A stretch of DNA of 10,038 nt, taken from positions 1 through 10,038 of the forward strand of contig JAKAAL010000096.1 of the NCBI GenBank assembly GCA_021802375.1, given 5' to 3'. A model generated the notes under the pieces. The model worked only from the letters and a program-made list of their open reading frames with translations, was not told the DNA's origin and searched no databases. This document shows positions 1-6,957 of this stretch, piece by piece. The first letter of the stretch is position 1, and each line of letters begins with the position of its first letter. A program made the position numbers and the translations under genes. This stretch comes from Bacillota bacterium. Lineage in GTDB: Bacteria > Bacillota_E > Sulfobacillia > Sulfobacillales > Sulfobacillaceae.

Positions 1-93
1 ATGCGGGATGCCAAGATTACTCAGATTTATGAAGGAACCAACCAGGTCCAACGCTTGGTTATATATCGCAACATGGAGACGGAGAGTAACTGA
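1..93 (+). CDS. Acyl-CoA dehydrogenase, C-terminal fragment (5' end outside window)
   Basis: Only the last 30 residues are visible, and the frame is open to the left edge, so the gene starts outside the window. The stretch [20 protein letters not shown] is the conserved C-terminal signature of the acyl-CoA dehydrogenase family (usually IYEGTNQIQR), FAD flavoenzymes that oxidise acyl-CoA thioesters to trans-2-enoyl-CoA in fatty acid or branched-chain amino acid breakdown. The substrate class cannot be read from this tail. The ATG at position 1 is simply an internal methionine of this motif region. The TGA stop at 91-93 shares its last base with the ATG of asnS, so the two genes are probably co-transcribed and translationally coupled, although their functions are unrelated. 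Confidence 0.88.
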   Translation: MRDAKITQIYEGTNQVQRLVIYRNMETESN

Positions 94-1370
94 TGACGAA
101 ATCCTACATTAAGGATTTGCCCCAGCGTGTTGGGCAACCAGTGCAGATTGAAGGCTGGGTGACGCACTTTCGCTCGTCGGGGAAAATTCATTTCATTGTA
201 GTGCGAGATGGAACGGGTACGGTGCAATGTGTGGTTTCTGGTGATTTTTTTGCTGATTGGGACCATTTGACGATCGAAACCGCCTTGGCCATCACAGGGG
301 AAGTAAGAGCCGATGCTCGTTCTCCAATGGGGGTGGAGATTTCCGTATCGACCATTGGCATCATTGGACCAAGTATAGATTATCCGATATCCCCCAAGGA
401 TCACGGCACCGATTTTTTGATGGGCCATCGGCATTTGTGGATCAGAAGCCCGAGACAATCTGCCATCTTAAGAATCCGTGCCGGAGTGATTCGGGCAATT
501 CGAGGGTTTTTAGACCACAACGGCTTTATTGTGGCCGACCCCCCGATTTTGACGCCGGCCGCGGCCGAGGGCACGACCACCCTTTTTGGCATCGACTATT
601 TCGGCGATCCTGCCTATCTGTCGCAATCCGGGCAACTTTACATGGAAGCCTTGGCCATGGCGCTAGGGAGGGTTTACTCTTTTGGACCGACGTTTCGGGC
701 CGAAAAATCTAAAACCCGGCGTCATTTAACCGAATTTTGGATGGTCGAGCCAGAGATGGCGTTTGTTGAGTTTACAGAAAATCTCGAGTGGCAAGAACGC
801 TTAGTAGAATATACCGTCCAACAGGTTTTGACCAACAATCTATCCGATTTGCAGGGTATTGGCCGGGATCTGGAACCGTTGCGCAAGGTGAAGGCGCCAT
901 TTCCGCGGATAACCTATGACGAGGCATTGGAACGGTTGAAGTCAAAACAACTGGAAATTCCGTGGGGAGAAGACTTGGGTGCTCCCCATGAAACGGCACT
1001 GGCCGAAGAGTTTGATCGACCAGTCTTTGTCACTCATTTTCCGACAAAACTTAAATCTTTTTATATGCAGCCGGATCCTAGTCGACCGGAACTAGTGTTG
1101 GCTGCTGATCTTTTGGCACCGGAGGGTTACGGGGAGATTGTCGGCGGAAGCCAGCGAATTCACGACTTGGCCCTCTTGGAGCAAAGATTGAACCAACATC
1201 ATTTGCCACCTGAAGTATACTCATGGTATCTAGATTTACGGCGCTACGGTTCGGTGCCGCACAGTGGCTTTGGGATGGGATTGGAGCGGCTGGTGGCATG
1301 GATTGCGGGTCTGGACCATGTGCGTGAAACCACGGCCTTTGCACGGACGTTAAACAGAGTGTGGCCATAA
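93..1370 (+). CDS. asnS: Asparagine--tRNA ligase (class II)
   Basis: Cytosolic AsnRS charges tRNA-Asn with asparagine using ATP. The 425 residues match the usual family length (about 430). Residues 1-105 form the OB-fold anticodon-binding domain ([23 protein letters not shown]), followed by the class II catalytic core. Motif 2 lies near 199-224 ([20 protein letters not shown]); the Glu-Pro-Glu ending is typical of AsnRS rather than AspRS, where Asp is usual. Motif 3 lies near 391-402 ([12 protein letters not shown]). A GGAGAG Shine-Dalgarno at 81-86 lies 6 bases before the ATG, inside the previous gene. One small oddity is that the tail reads [10 protein letters not shown] where the family usually has FPR. 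A discriminating AspRS2-like enzyme is the only serious alternative, and motif 2 argues against it. Confidence 0.96.
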   Translation: MTKSYIKDLPQRVGQPVQIEGWVTHFRSSGKIHFIVVRDGTGTVQCVVSGDFFADWDHLTIETALAITGEVRADARSPMGVEISVSTIGIIGPSIDYPISPKDHGTDFLMGHRHLWIRSPRQSAILRIRAGVIRAIRGFLDHNGFIVADPPILTPAAAEGTTTLFGIDYFGDPAYLSQSGQLYMEALAMALGRVYSFGPTFRAEKSKTRRHLTEFWMVEPEMAFVEFTENLEWQERLVEYTVQQVLTNNLSDLQGIGRDLEPLRKVKAPFPRITYDEALERLKSKQLEIPWGEDLGAPHETALAEEFDRPVFVTHFPTKLKSFYMQPDPSRPELVLAADLLAPEGYGEIVGGSQRIHDLALLEQRLNQHHLPPEVYSWYLDLRRYGSVPHSGFGMGLERLVAWIAGLDHVRETTAFARTLNRVWP

Positions 1371-1399
1371 AGTCAATCATAAGGGAGGAGGGGGTCTGG

Positions 1400-2341
1400 G
1401 TGCCACCGTCAGATGATCAGGAACAAGGTTTGGATATAGGAAAAATCCTTAATGCGGCACGGATTCACCATCGCTATTCGATTGATGACGTGAGCGAAGC
1501 CTTGCGTATACGGCGCGACTACATTCAAGCATTGGAGCAAAATCGCTGGGAAGACTTGCCGGGCGAAGTCTATGGTCAGGGATTTCTCAGAAGTTATGGA
1601 CGATTGATAGATCTAGACGGCGATAAACTGGTCGAGTTGCGGCGTTCCGTGATTGGTGCGCCCAGTACTAAGACTGTGTTGCCCGATGGTGGCACCTCCG
1701 GCAAGGGAACGGGAATATTTACCCATCGTGGTACTGCCCAGGGTAGCGCATCAGTTCTTAGCCGATCTCAGAAGATGCGGCCGACCGCCGCTCCTCGCGC
1801 CATCTCTCAGCAACCGATGAGTTCGCGGTCAGTGATTACTTTGGCAGTGGTGCTGGCGGCTTTATTTGTGGTCGGTCTGTATCTGCTTGGTCATTCGGGC
1901 CACCATTCGGGTTCTCCGCAAGCATCGCAGGCTGCGTCGCACAACAAGACACCAAAGAAAACTGTAACTCCGACCCAATCGCACCATAGCACTCATCACA
2001 AAGCGCATAAAACGGTGCCGACATCTGCAGCAGCGTTGGCACCCACCTCCATTTCAACACATGGAAACCTCACCGTTGCCACCTACGATGTGAGTTCTTC
2101 GCCAATGAAGGTATCCGTAAATTTCTCCGGACTTTGTTGGCTAGGGGATATGGTTGATGGGTCGCCCCAAGTACAGCACACTTATAATGCTGGTCAATCG
2201 GTGTCGTTTTCGGCGACCAGTTCTTTAAATCTGGTGTTTGGTACCCATAGCGAAACGGTCACGGTCAATGGTCAATCGGTAACGCCGCCGTCTAGCCCTT
2301 TACTTTGGGAGATGAATTTTGTGGTGACGGGTGGAGGCTAA
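1400..2341 (+). CDS. rodZ: RodZ-type helix-turn-helix membrane protein
   Basis: This is probably the RodZ/YmfM cell-shape protein, which links the MreB cytoskeleton to the elongation machinery. From the GTG at 1400 it has 313 residues. A cytoplasmic HTH_25-type domain spans about 10-80 (LNAARIHHRYSIDDVSEALR, then DYIQALEQNRWEDLPGEVYGQ, the RodZ hallmark). A polar linker follows, then one membrane helix near 140-164 (VITLAVVLAALFVVGLYLLG), a His/Ser/Thr/Lys-rich external linker, and a C-terminal beta-rich domain resembling DUF4115 (VSVNFSGLCWLGDMVDG). An earlier in-frame GTG at 1361 overlaps asnS, but the strong AAGGGAGGAGGG at 1381-1392 lies 7 bases before the GTG at 1400, so I choose 1400. 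In Bacillus the orthologue ymfM sits near pgsA, as it nearly does here. Confidence 0.88.
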   Translation: MPPSDDQEQGLDIGKILNAARIHHRYSIDDVSEALRIRRDYIQALEQNRWEDLPGEVYGQGFLRSYGRLIDLDGDKLVELRRSVIGAPSTKTVLPDGGTSGKGTGIFTHRGTAQGSASVLSRSQKMRPTAAPRAISQQPMSSRSVITLAVVLAALFVVGLYLLGHSGHHSGSPQASQAASHNKTPKKTVTPTQSHHSTHHKAHKTVPTSAAALAPTSISTHGNLTVATYDVSSSPMKVSVNFSGLCWLGDMVDGSPQVQHTYNAGQSVSFSATSSLNLVFGTHSETVTVNGQSVTPPSSPLLWEMNFVVTGGG

Positions 2342-2414
2342 CATTTTGAGGGATGAAACTTCGGCCACGGGGCATTCTGCAAGGTGATACCTTTATCCGA
2401 AACGAGGTGCACCG

Positions 2415-3536
2415 ATGGCTGGGCTTTCCAGTGTATCCACACAATATCTGATGGGTTTACTTATGGCAAACACGTTGCACCCGGTTCCGACCCCACCGCA
2501 CGTTTCGGCTCGTGCCGCGATTGTGATGGATGCGCGGACGGGTGCTATTTTGTATGAGAAAAATGCTTTTATGCAAAAGGATCCTGCAAGCGTCACGAAG
2601 ATGATGACGGCTTTACTAGTCATCGAAGCAGGCCACTTGAATCGGGTGGTGACGGTATCAAAGCAGGCGGCGGCGACAATTGGCTCCTCGATGCATATCC
2701 GATACCGCCAGCAATATACCGAGATGGATTTACTGCGTGGATTGCTGATGCGATCAGGCAATGATGCGTCGATTGCCTTGGCGGAAGCTGAGGCAGGCAG
2801 TGTGACCCGTTTTGTGGCCCGAATGAATATTAAAGCCCAGGAACTGGGAGCTTTCAACACAGCGTTTGAAAATCCTAATGGACTTACCGCCCCAGGGCAT
2901 TATTCCACAGCCTATGATTTGGCGTTGATTGCTCGGTCCGCCATGCGAGAGCCCGTATTTCGTCGGGTGGTTGCCACCCGCGAAGACGTGATTCAAGAGA
3001 AAACCTCGCGACGCAAACGCTCTATCTCTAACACTAATCAACTTTTATACGGGTTTCCCGGTGCCGACGGTGTTAAAACGGGGACGACCAACGCCGCTGG
3101 GAAATGTCTGGTAGCGTCCGCTACCAGACAGGATCGGCAAATTATTGCGGTAGTGTTAAATAGCAACAATCGTTTCGGAGATGCAGCCCGGCTGTTGCAA
3201 TGGGGGTTTAGTCACTGGAGCACAGCCCAAGTTTTGGATCGGGGAGAGAAAGTGGCCAAAATTTCTGTGATAGGAGGAACCGTGCCGGATGTCGGGGCAC
3301 GGGTCGTTAGTCCGGTTTGGGTCACCTATCCTTTAGGAGCCGATTTCCAAGTTCACATTGTGACGCGGCACTTTTTGCCGGCACCGGTCGTCAAGGGTGC
3401 GGTAGTGGGGCGCGTCATTGTCACCACCATAGACCAACCTCCTGAGACCGGGGTTCTAGAGGCGGGTCGCGCAGTGGCGCGACAACCGGTGCGCCGACCG
3501 TTTTGGCGGTGGCTCACCGGCTTTTGGCGTCATTAA
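2415..3536 (+). CDS. Serine-type D-Ala-D-Ala carboxypeptidase (peptidase S11, DacF/DacB-like)
   Basis: This penicillin-binding protein family removes the terminal D-Ala from peptidoglycan pentapeptides outside the membrane. All three active-site motifs are present: SVTK at 59-62 (nucleophile Ser59, Lys62), SGN at 114-116 and KTG at 221-223. The VMDARTGAILYEKNA segment at 37-51 is the usual S11 opening. A PBP5-like beta domain follows, and the tail (FWRWLTGFWRH) is aromatic and basic, resembling the membrane-associating C-terminal helix of the family. Length is 373 residues, which is normal. Only this start is possible, because a stop lies in frame at 2385; GAGGTG at 2404-2409 is the ribosome site. 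The N-terminus is short and lacks the usual basic, strongly hydrophobic signal peptide. The stop overlaps that of the convergent deacetylase gene. DacF is the likely role near sporulation genes, but DacA or DacB cannot be excluded. Confidence 0.92.
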   Translation: MAGLSSVSTQYLMGLLMANTLHPVPTPPHVSARAAIVMDARTGAILYEKNAFMQKDPASVTKMMTALLVIEAGHLNRVVTVSKQAAATIGSSMHIRYRQQYTEMDLLRGLLMRSGNDASIALAEAEAGSVTRFVARMNIKAQELGAFNTAFENPNGLTAPGHYSTAYDLALIARSAMREPVFRRVVATREDVIQEKTSRRKRSISNTNQLLYGFPGADGVKTGTTNAAGKCLVASATRQDRQIIAVVLNSNNRFGDAARLLQWGFSHWSTAQVLDRGEKVAKISVIGGTVPDVGARVVSPVWVTYPLGADFQVHIVTRHFLPAPVVKGAVVGRVIVTTIDQPPETGVLEAGRAVARQPVRRPFWRWLTGFWRH

Positions 3537-4294
3537 CCGCGATAATTGGGGGAGCCATAGGTCAACAGCTGATTGACTGTAACCAAACGGTAACCTTTCG
3601 CGGACAACTGTCGCAATATAGTGGGCAGCGCCAAATCGGTTTGTTTACACGTATCGGAAGCATGCAGCAACACAATATCCCCGGGATGGATGCGGTTGAC
3701 CACCCGAGAAATGATAGTGGCAACCCCGGGATTCATCCAATCTAATGAATCCGTGCCCCACGTGACCGTAGTGTATCCAACCGCCCTGGCCGCCAAAATG
3801 GTCCGCGAATTAAAATCACCATTTGGTGGTCTCACTAGTGTAGGTCGTTTACCCATAAGTTCTTCAAGGACATGGTTTGTTTTCATGATATTGGCCTCAA
3901 TTTGCGGGGTCGATAATTCGGAAAAGTTAACGTGAGCCCAGCCATGTGATTCAATTTCAAATCCGTCTTTTACCATTTCCCGGACTAATCGCGGATTTTG
4001 TTTAGCCCAGGGACCTGACAAGAAAAACGTGGCTGCCACGTGGTCCGATGCCAGCAGGTGCACGACCTTGGCGGGCATTACCGTGCCCCATGAGATATCA
4101 AAGGTTAGTGCCGCCACCTTTTGTGTGGTATTCACATCACGTAGCGAATATCGGTCACTAATAGGCAGCGTCGCTGCCCAAGTTCGGTATCCGTACGCTT
4201 TCCCCCATTGCCATGCCACAACCACAAGTATTGCAGCGATCAGCGCTACTACAACACGCCGCAGCATTTGATGGGGAACAGTGATAAATCGCAT
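3533..4294 (-). CDS. pdaB: PdaB-like polysaccharide deacetylase (sporulation)
   Basis: This NodB-fold (CE4) protein has 253 residues, close to Bacillus PdaB (YbaN, about 254). An N-terminal membrane anchor spans about 12-30 (RRVVVALIAAILVVVAWQW), placing the domain outside the membrane. Motifs in order are FDISWG at 65-70 with metal ligand Asp66, SHGWAH at 116-121 with His117 and His121, RPPNGDFN at 155-162, a TDSLDW element at 181-186, and LLHASD at 209-214. The DIS form of motif 1, in place of the canonical DDG, together with LSGPWA and LLHASD, is typical of the PdaB subfamily, which is needed for spore maintenance in Bacillus; its substrate there is not settled. The ribosome site AGAAGGGGG (complement of 4302-4310) lies 7 bases before the ATG. 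It is transcribed against its left neighbour and divergently from rimO. Confidence 0.92.
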   Translation of the reverse strand: MRFITVPHQMLRRVVVALIAAILVVVAWQWGKAYGYRTWAATLPISDRYSLRDVNTTQKVAALTFDISWGTVMPAKVVHLLASDHVAATFFLSGPWAKQNPRLVREMVKDGFEIESHGWAHVNFSELSTPQIEANIMKTNHVLEELMGKRPTLVRPPNGDFNSRTILAARAVGYTTVTWGTDSLDWMNPGVATIISRVVNRIHPGDIVLLHASDTCKQTDLALPTILRQLSAKGYRLVTVNQLLTYGSPNYRG

Positions 4295-4340
4295 TGGATA
4301 ACCCCCTTCTTTTTATGGTGATTGCTGTGATAGCCGTCGC

Positions 4341-4372
4341 TATTGGTATGTGCGTTAATGGGACGAGATATC
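4341..4372 (-). promoter_or_regulatory. Possible sporulation sigma-E-like promoter for pdaB
   Basis: On the minus strand, CATACCAATA (complement of 4341-4350) resembles the -10 of mother-cell sigma-E promoters (consensus near CATACANT). GATATC at 4367-4372 lies 16 bases upstream and could be a poor -35. The element sits about 50 bases ahead of the deacetylase ATG in the divergent gap. Spacing is slightly long and the -35 is weak, so this is a suggestion based on the regulation of pdaB in Bacillus. Confidence 0.22.
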
Positions 4373-4487
4373 CGCAACTTGTCTGGTAGTTATCATTACT
4401 CCATTAGGCAGGTTACGTAGAACATGGGAACGATGCTTCCCAAAATCGATTTCGTGGGCTATGATTAGCCACGAGGTGACGGGAGCG

Positions 4488-5804
4488 ATGGCAACCAGGG
4501 TTGGGATGGTTAGTTTGGGCTGTCCCAAGAATCGTGTGGATTCTGAGGTCATGTTGGGTCTTTTGGAAGAGGCTGGATATCAGTTGACCCCGGAGGCCAA
4601 AGATGCTGAGGTGTTGATTGTCAATACCTGTGGCTTTATTACATCAGCCAAGCAGGAATCCATCGATACCATTTTAGAGATGAATCAATATCGGGAAACG
4701 GGTCAATTGCGGGCATTGGTAATGACAGGGTGTCTGTCTCAACGCTATCAGCAGCATTTGTGGGATGATCTTCCCGAAGTCGATGCGATGGTGGGAACCG
4801 GAGAATTTCACCGAATTGTGGAAGCCGTGGGCGGAGCGTTAAATGGGGCACGTCCGTCATTTTGGGGTGAAATGCCAGTAAGCGGAATGGAAAGTCCGCG
4901 TCGACTGACGACTCCGTTTTATACCGCGTATCTTAAGATTGCGGAAGGGTGTGATCATGCTTGCGCCTTTTGCGCTATCCCCAAGATGCGTGGGGGGTAC
5001 CGCAGCCGCCCGTTATCCGATATCATCACTGAAGCTCGGCAACTGGTTGCGTCCGGAGTGCGTGAATTGGTGTTGATTGCGCAAGATTCCACGATTTGGG
5101 GTCATGATTTATATGGACACCCACAGTTGCCGCGACTGCTTTATGCACTGCAGGAGATTCCAGATCTTTTGTGGGTCCGGATCATGTATAGTTATCCCAC
5201 CCAAGTGACGCCGGAATTGGTTCGATCTATGCGGGATTTGCCAGTGGTAGTACCCTACCTTGATATGCCATTGCAGCACGCCCATCCCGATTTGCTGAAG
5301 CACATGGGCAGGCCATTTCGCCGGGAAAAAACCGATCGGGTGCTAAAGATGGTGCGGGACGCAATTCCCGATGTCACTTTGCGCACCACCTTTATCGTGG
5401 GATTCCCTGGAGAAACCGAAGAGCATTTTGAGACCTTAGTGCAATTTATCGAAGAAATGCGATTTGACCACGTGGGAGTCTTTACCTATTCCCCCGAAGA
5501 GGGAACGCGTGCTGAGCCTTTGGGTGATCCGGTTCCTGAAGTCATCAAAGAAAAACGGCGTCGCCGCGCGATGTTGGTGCAACGGAAATTGGTGGGGGAA
5601 GTCCGGGGTCGCCATATTGGGCGCGTCATGCCAGTGATAATTGAAGCAGTGGGGGACACCGTCAGTGTGGGACGGGGTGCGACCGATGCTCCCGGGATTG
5701 ACGGGGTGACCTATGTGAAGGGAATATTTAAGGTGGGTCAGGTGGTTTCAGTACGGGTGAACGGGGTGCGGGAATACGATTTACTGGCGGAGGCTGTGGA
5801 ATAA
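4488..5804 (+). CDS. rimO: Ribosomal protein S12 (Asp) methylthiotransferase RimO
   Basis: RimO is a radical-SAM enzyme that adds a methylthio group to the conserved aspartate of ribosomal protein S12, using two 4Fe-4S clusters. From the ATG at 4488 it has 438 residues, the normal family size. The N-terminal UPF0004 domain carries the three cluster cysteines Cys12 (SLGCPKN), Cys48 (NTCGF) and Cys82 (TGCLSQRY). The radical-SAM motif is CDHACAFC at 155-162, with Cys155, Cys159 and Cys162, followed by AIPKMRGGYRSR. A TRAM domain covers roughly 373-437. GCDHACAFCAIP with PLQH near 261-264 favours RimO over MiaB. An earlier in-frame ATG at 4461 has no good ribosome site, whereas GAGGTGA at 4473-4479 lies 8 bases before 4488. 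It overlaps pgsA, a pairing common in Firmicutes. Confidence 0.96.
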   Translation: MATRVGMVSLGCPKNRVDSEVMLGLLEEAGYQLTPEAKDAEVLIVNTCGFITSAKQESIDTILEMNQYRETGQLRALVMTGCLSQRYQQHLWDDLPEVDAMVGTGEFHRIVEAVGGALNGARPSFWGEMPVSGMESPRRLTTPFYTAYLKIAEGCDHACAFCAIPKMRGGYRSRPLSDIITEARQLVASGVRELVLIAQDSTIWGHDLYGHPQLPRLLYALQEIPDLLWVRIMYSYPTQVTPELVRSMRDLPVVVPYLDMPLQHAHPDLLKHMGRPFRREKTDRVLKMVRDAIPDVTLRTTFIVGFPGETEEHFETLVQFIEEMRFDHVGVFTYSPEEGTRAEPLGDPVPEVIKEKRRRRAMLVQRKLVGEVRGRHIGRVMPVIIEAVGDTVSVGRGATDAPGIDGVTYVKGIFKVGQVVSVRVNGVREYDLLAEAVE

Positions 5805-6303
5805 TCCAGCTGACACTTTAACGATATTACGGGTTCTGTTGGCGCCGGTGGTAGCGGCGTTTTGGTTGAGTCCGTCCCCTTCATTTAGATGGTGGGGGTT
5901 GGGTGTGTTTGTGGTTGCCGGGTTTACCGATTTGTTTGATGGAATTGTTGCTCGCCACACTAAACATACCACCCAATTCGGCGCCTATTTAGACCCTTTG
6001 GCGGACAAGATATTGGTATTGGGCACCGGGTTGGCGCTGGTATCCGCGCATCGCTTGGTGGTCTGGGTGCTGTTTTTGATTTTAATTCGGGAACTGGCGG
6101 TGACTGGATTACGATCGATTCTCTCGCGGGACCAATACATGCCGGCTAGTTATGCCGCCAAATGGAAAACCACGGTGCAATTAATTGCGTTGGGGGCCTC
6201 TTCAGTGCTGGTAGGCGTAGTTCCCGACATATTTTGGGCGATAGCGCTGGCTCTTACCCTATGGACTGGGTTTGAGTACTTTTACCAACATTGGCCGCGT
6301 TAA
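5794..6303 (+). CDS. pgsA: CDP-diacylglycerol--glycerol-3-phosphate 3-phosphatidyltransferase
   Basis: This integral membrane enzyme makes phosphatidylglycerol phosphate from CDP-diacylglycerol and glycerol-3-phosphate, the committed step to phosphatidylglycerol and cardiolipin. The CDP-alcohol phosphatidyltransferase signature is complete at 46-71: D-LF-DG-IV-AR, eight residues, G-AYL-D-PLA-D. Several hydrophobic helices surround it. The family's N-terminal pattern (N-x-LT-x-x-R-x-x-x-x-P) is visible as NPADTLTILRVLLAP, but it lies upstream of the first ATG/GTG/TTG codon in frame (TTG at 5839). I therefore place the start at CTG 5794, giving 169 residues and an 11-base overlap with rimO. GGAGG at 5789-5793 abuts that CTG, which is unusually close. 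ATT at 5779 is another candidate. A TTG 5839 start would give 154 residues and lose the conserved pattern. The product call is firm; the start is not. Confidence 0.9.
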   Translation: MWNNPADTLTILRVLLAPVVAAFWLSPSPSFRWWGLGVFVVAGFTDLFDGIVARHTKHTTQFGAYLDPLADKILVLGTGLALVSAHRLVVWVLFLILIRELAVTGLRSILSRDQYMPASYAAKWKTTVQLIALGASSVLVGVVPDIFWAIALALTLWTGFEYFYQHWPR

Positions 6304-6318
6304 CCGCTTTCTACCTTA

Positions 6319-6365
6319 GGTGACAAGCATTGGGCCCCCAAATTTCTCACCATTCATGATATACT
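6319..6365 (+). promoter_or_regulatory. Putative extended -10 promoter with overlapping dyad
   Basis: TGATATACT at 6357-6365 fits an extended -10 (TGN plus TATACT), and no convincing -35 is seen, as is common with extended -10 promoters. Just upstream is a dyad: TTGGG at 6330-6334 and CCCAA at 6337-6341 around a two-base centre, with outer near-symmetric GGTGA at 6319-6323 and TCACC at 6347-6351. The two-base centre fits a protein-binding operator better than an RNA hairpin. It would drive the 6421-8462 gene pair. Confidence 0.4.
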
Positions 6366-6420
6366 CCCCGGTAGTTTGAGAAGTTATGCGCCGAGTGTTC
6401 CGAAGGGAGTACATGATATA

Positions 6421-6957
6421 ATGATGAAGGTGACTTTTAAGCATGCTTTGATTGCAGTCATAGTGTTTTGTGTCACCTTAGGCTTTTTAAAAGGTGTTCA
6501 AGCCATTTATATGCGCTCCGTGGTGCGCACTCCCTTAATTCGCGCGATAGAAAATGTTCCTGGCATCAAAGCGGCAAGTATGGTGGGTAACGATGCTGTG
6601 CGCCTGGTATTGAAACCGCAAGCCAATTTGATGTCGTCCTACCAGGCAGTGGTATCGGACGCCGAATCGTCTTTAGGACAAGCACCCTTAACCGTGACCA
6701 TTGCCGAGCATTCCAACTCAATCATGACTAGTGTGGCTAATCAGGTCCAGTTCATGGTGGCCCAAGGAATTGCTACTGGACAGTATGTGACAATGGAACA
6801 CAGCATAGTCGGATTAGCCAGCAAATCTGGGCTTAATGCCGTGGTGCAAATTAATTCCACTCATGTATACGTTACCCTCACCTCAGATCATGGCAAATTC
6901 TATTGGTACCATGTAGTGCCGATTGCCAGCAATTCGGAGAAGGGGGCTGCCTCATGA
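6421..6957 (+). CDS. Unrecognised membrane-anchored protein, probable partner of the FtsH-like protease
   Basis: I do not recognise this 178-residue protein. One hydrophobic helix near 8-24 (HALIAVIVFCVTLGFLKG) after a basic start suggests a signal anchor with the rest outside the cytoplasm. Residues 37-95 read as helix (TPLIRAIENVPGI), strand (KAASMV), strand (AVRLVLKP), helix (NLMSSYQAVVSDAESSL), strand (APLTVTIAE). This alpha-beta-beta-alpha-beta order resembles the small ring-building or BON-like folds, but that is pattern reading, not homology. The C-terminal part has further strands (NAVVQINSTHVYVTLTS). ATG codons at 6421 and 6424 follow AAGGGAG at 6403-6409; a TTG at 6376 is less likely. 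Its TGA overlaps the next ATG as ATGA, so the two proteins are coupled and probably work together. Confidence 0.72.
   Translation: MMKVTFKHALIAVIVFCVTLGFLKGVQAIYMRSVVRTPLIRAIENVPGIKAASMVGNDAVRLVLKPQANLMSSYQAVVSDAESSLGQAPLTVTIAEHSNSIMTSVANQVQFMVAQGIATGQYVTMEHSIVGLASKSGLNAVVQINSTHVYVTLTSDHGKFYWYHVVPIASNSEKGAAS

Noticed and set aside
2353..2451. 32-codon frame MKLRPRGILQGDTF... ahead of the carboxypeptidase
   Set aside because: The ribosome site abuts the ATG, the frame overlaps the carboxypeptidase start, and the sequence resembles nothing known to me.
6376..6420. TTG start giving 15 extra residues to the anchored protein
   Set aside because: It lies about 11 bases from the putative -10 and lacks a ribosome site, whereas the ATG at 6421 has AAGGGAG upstream and gives a clean signal anchor.
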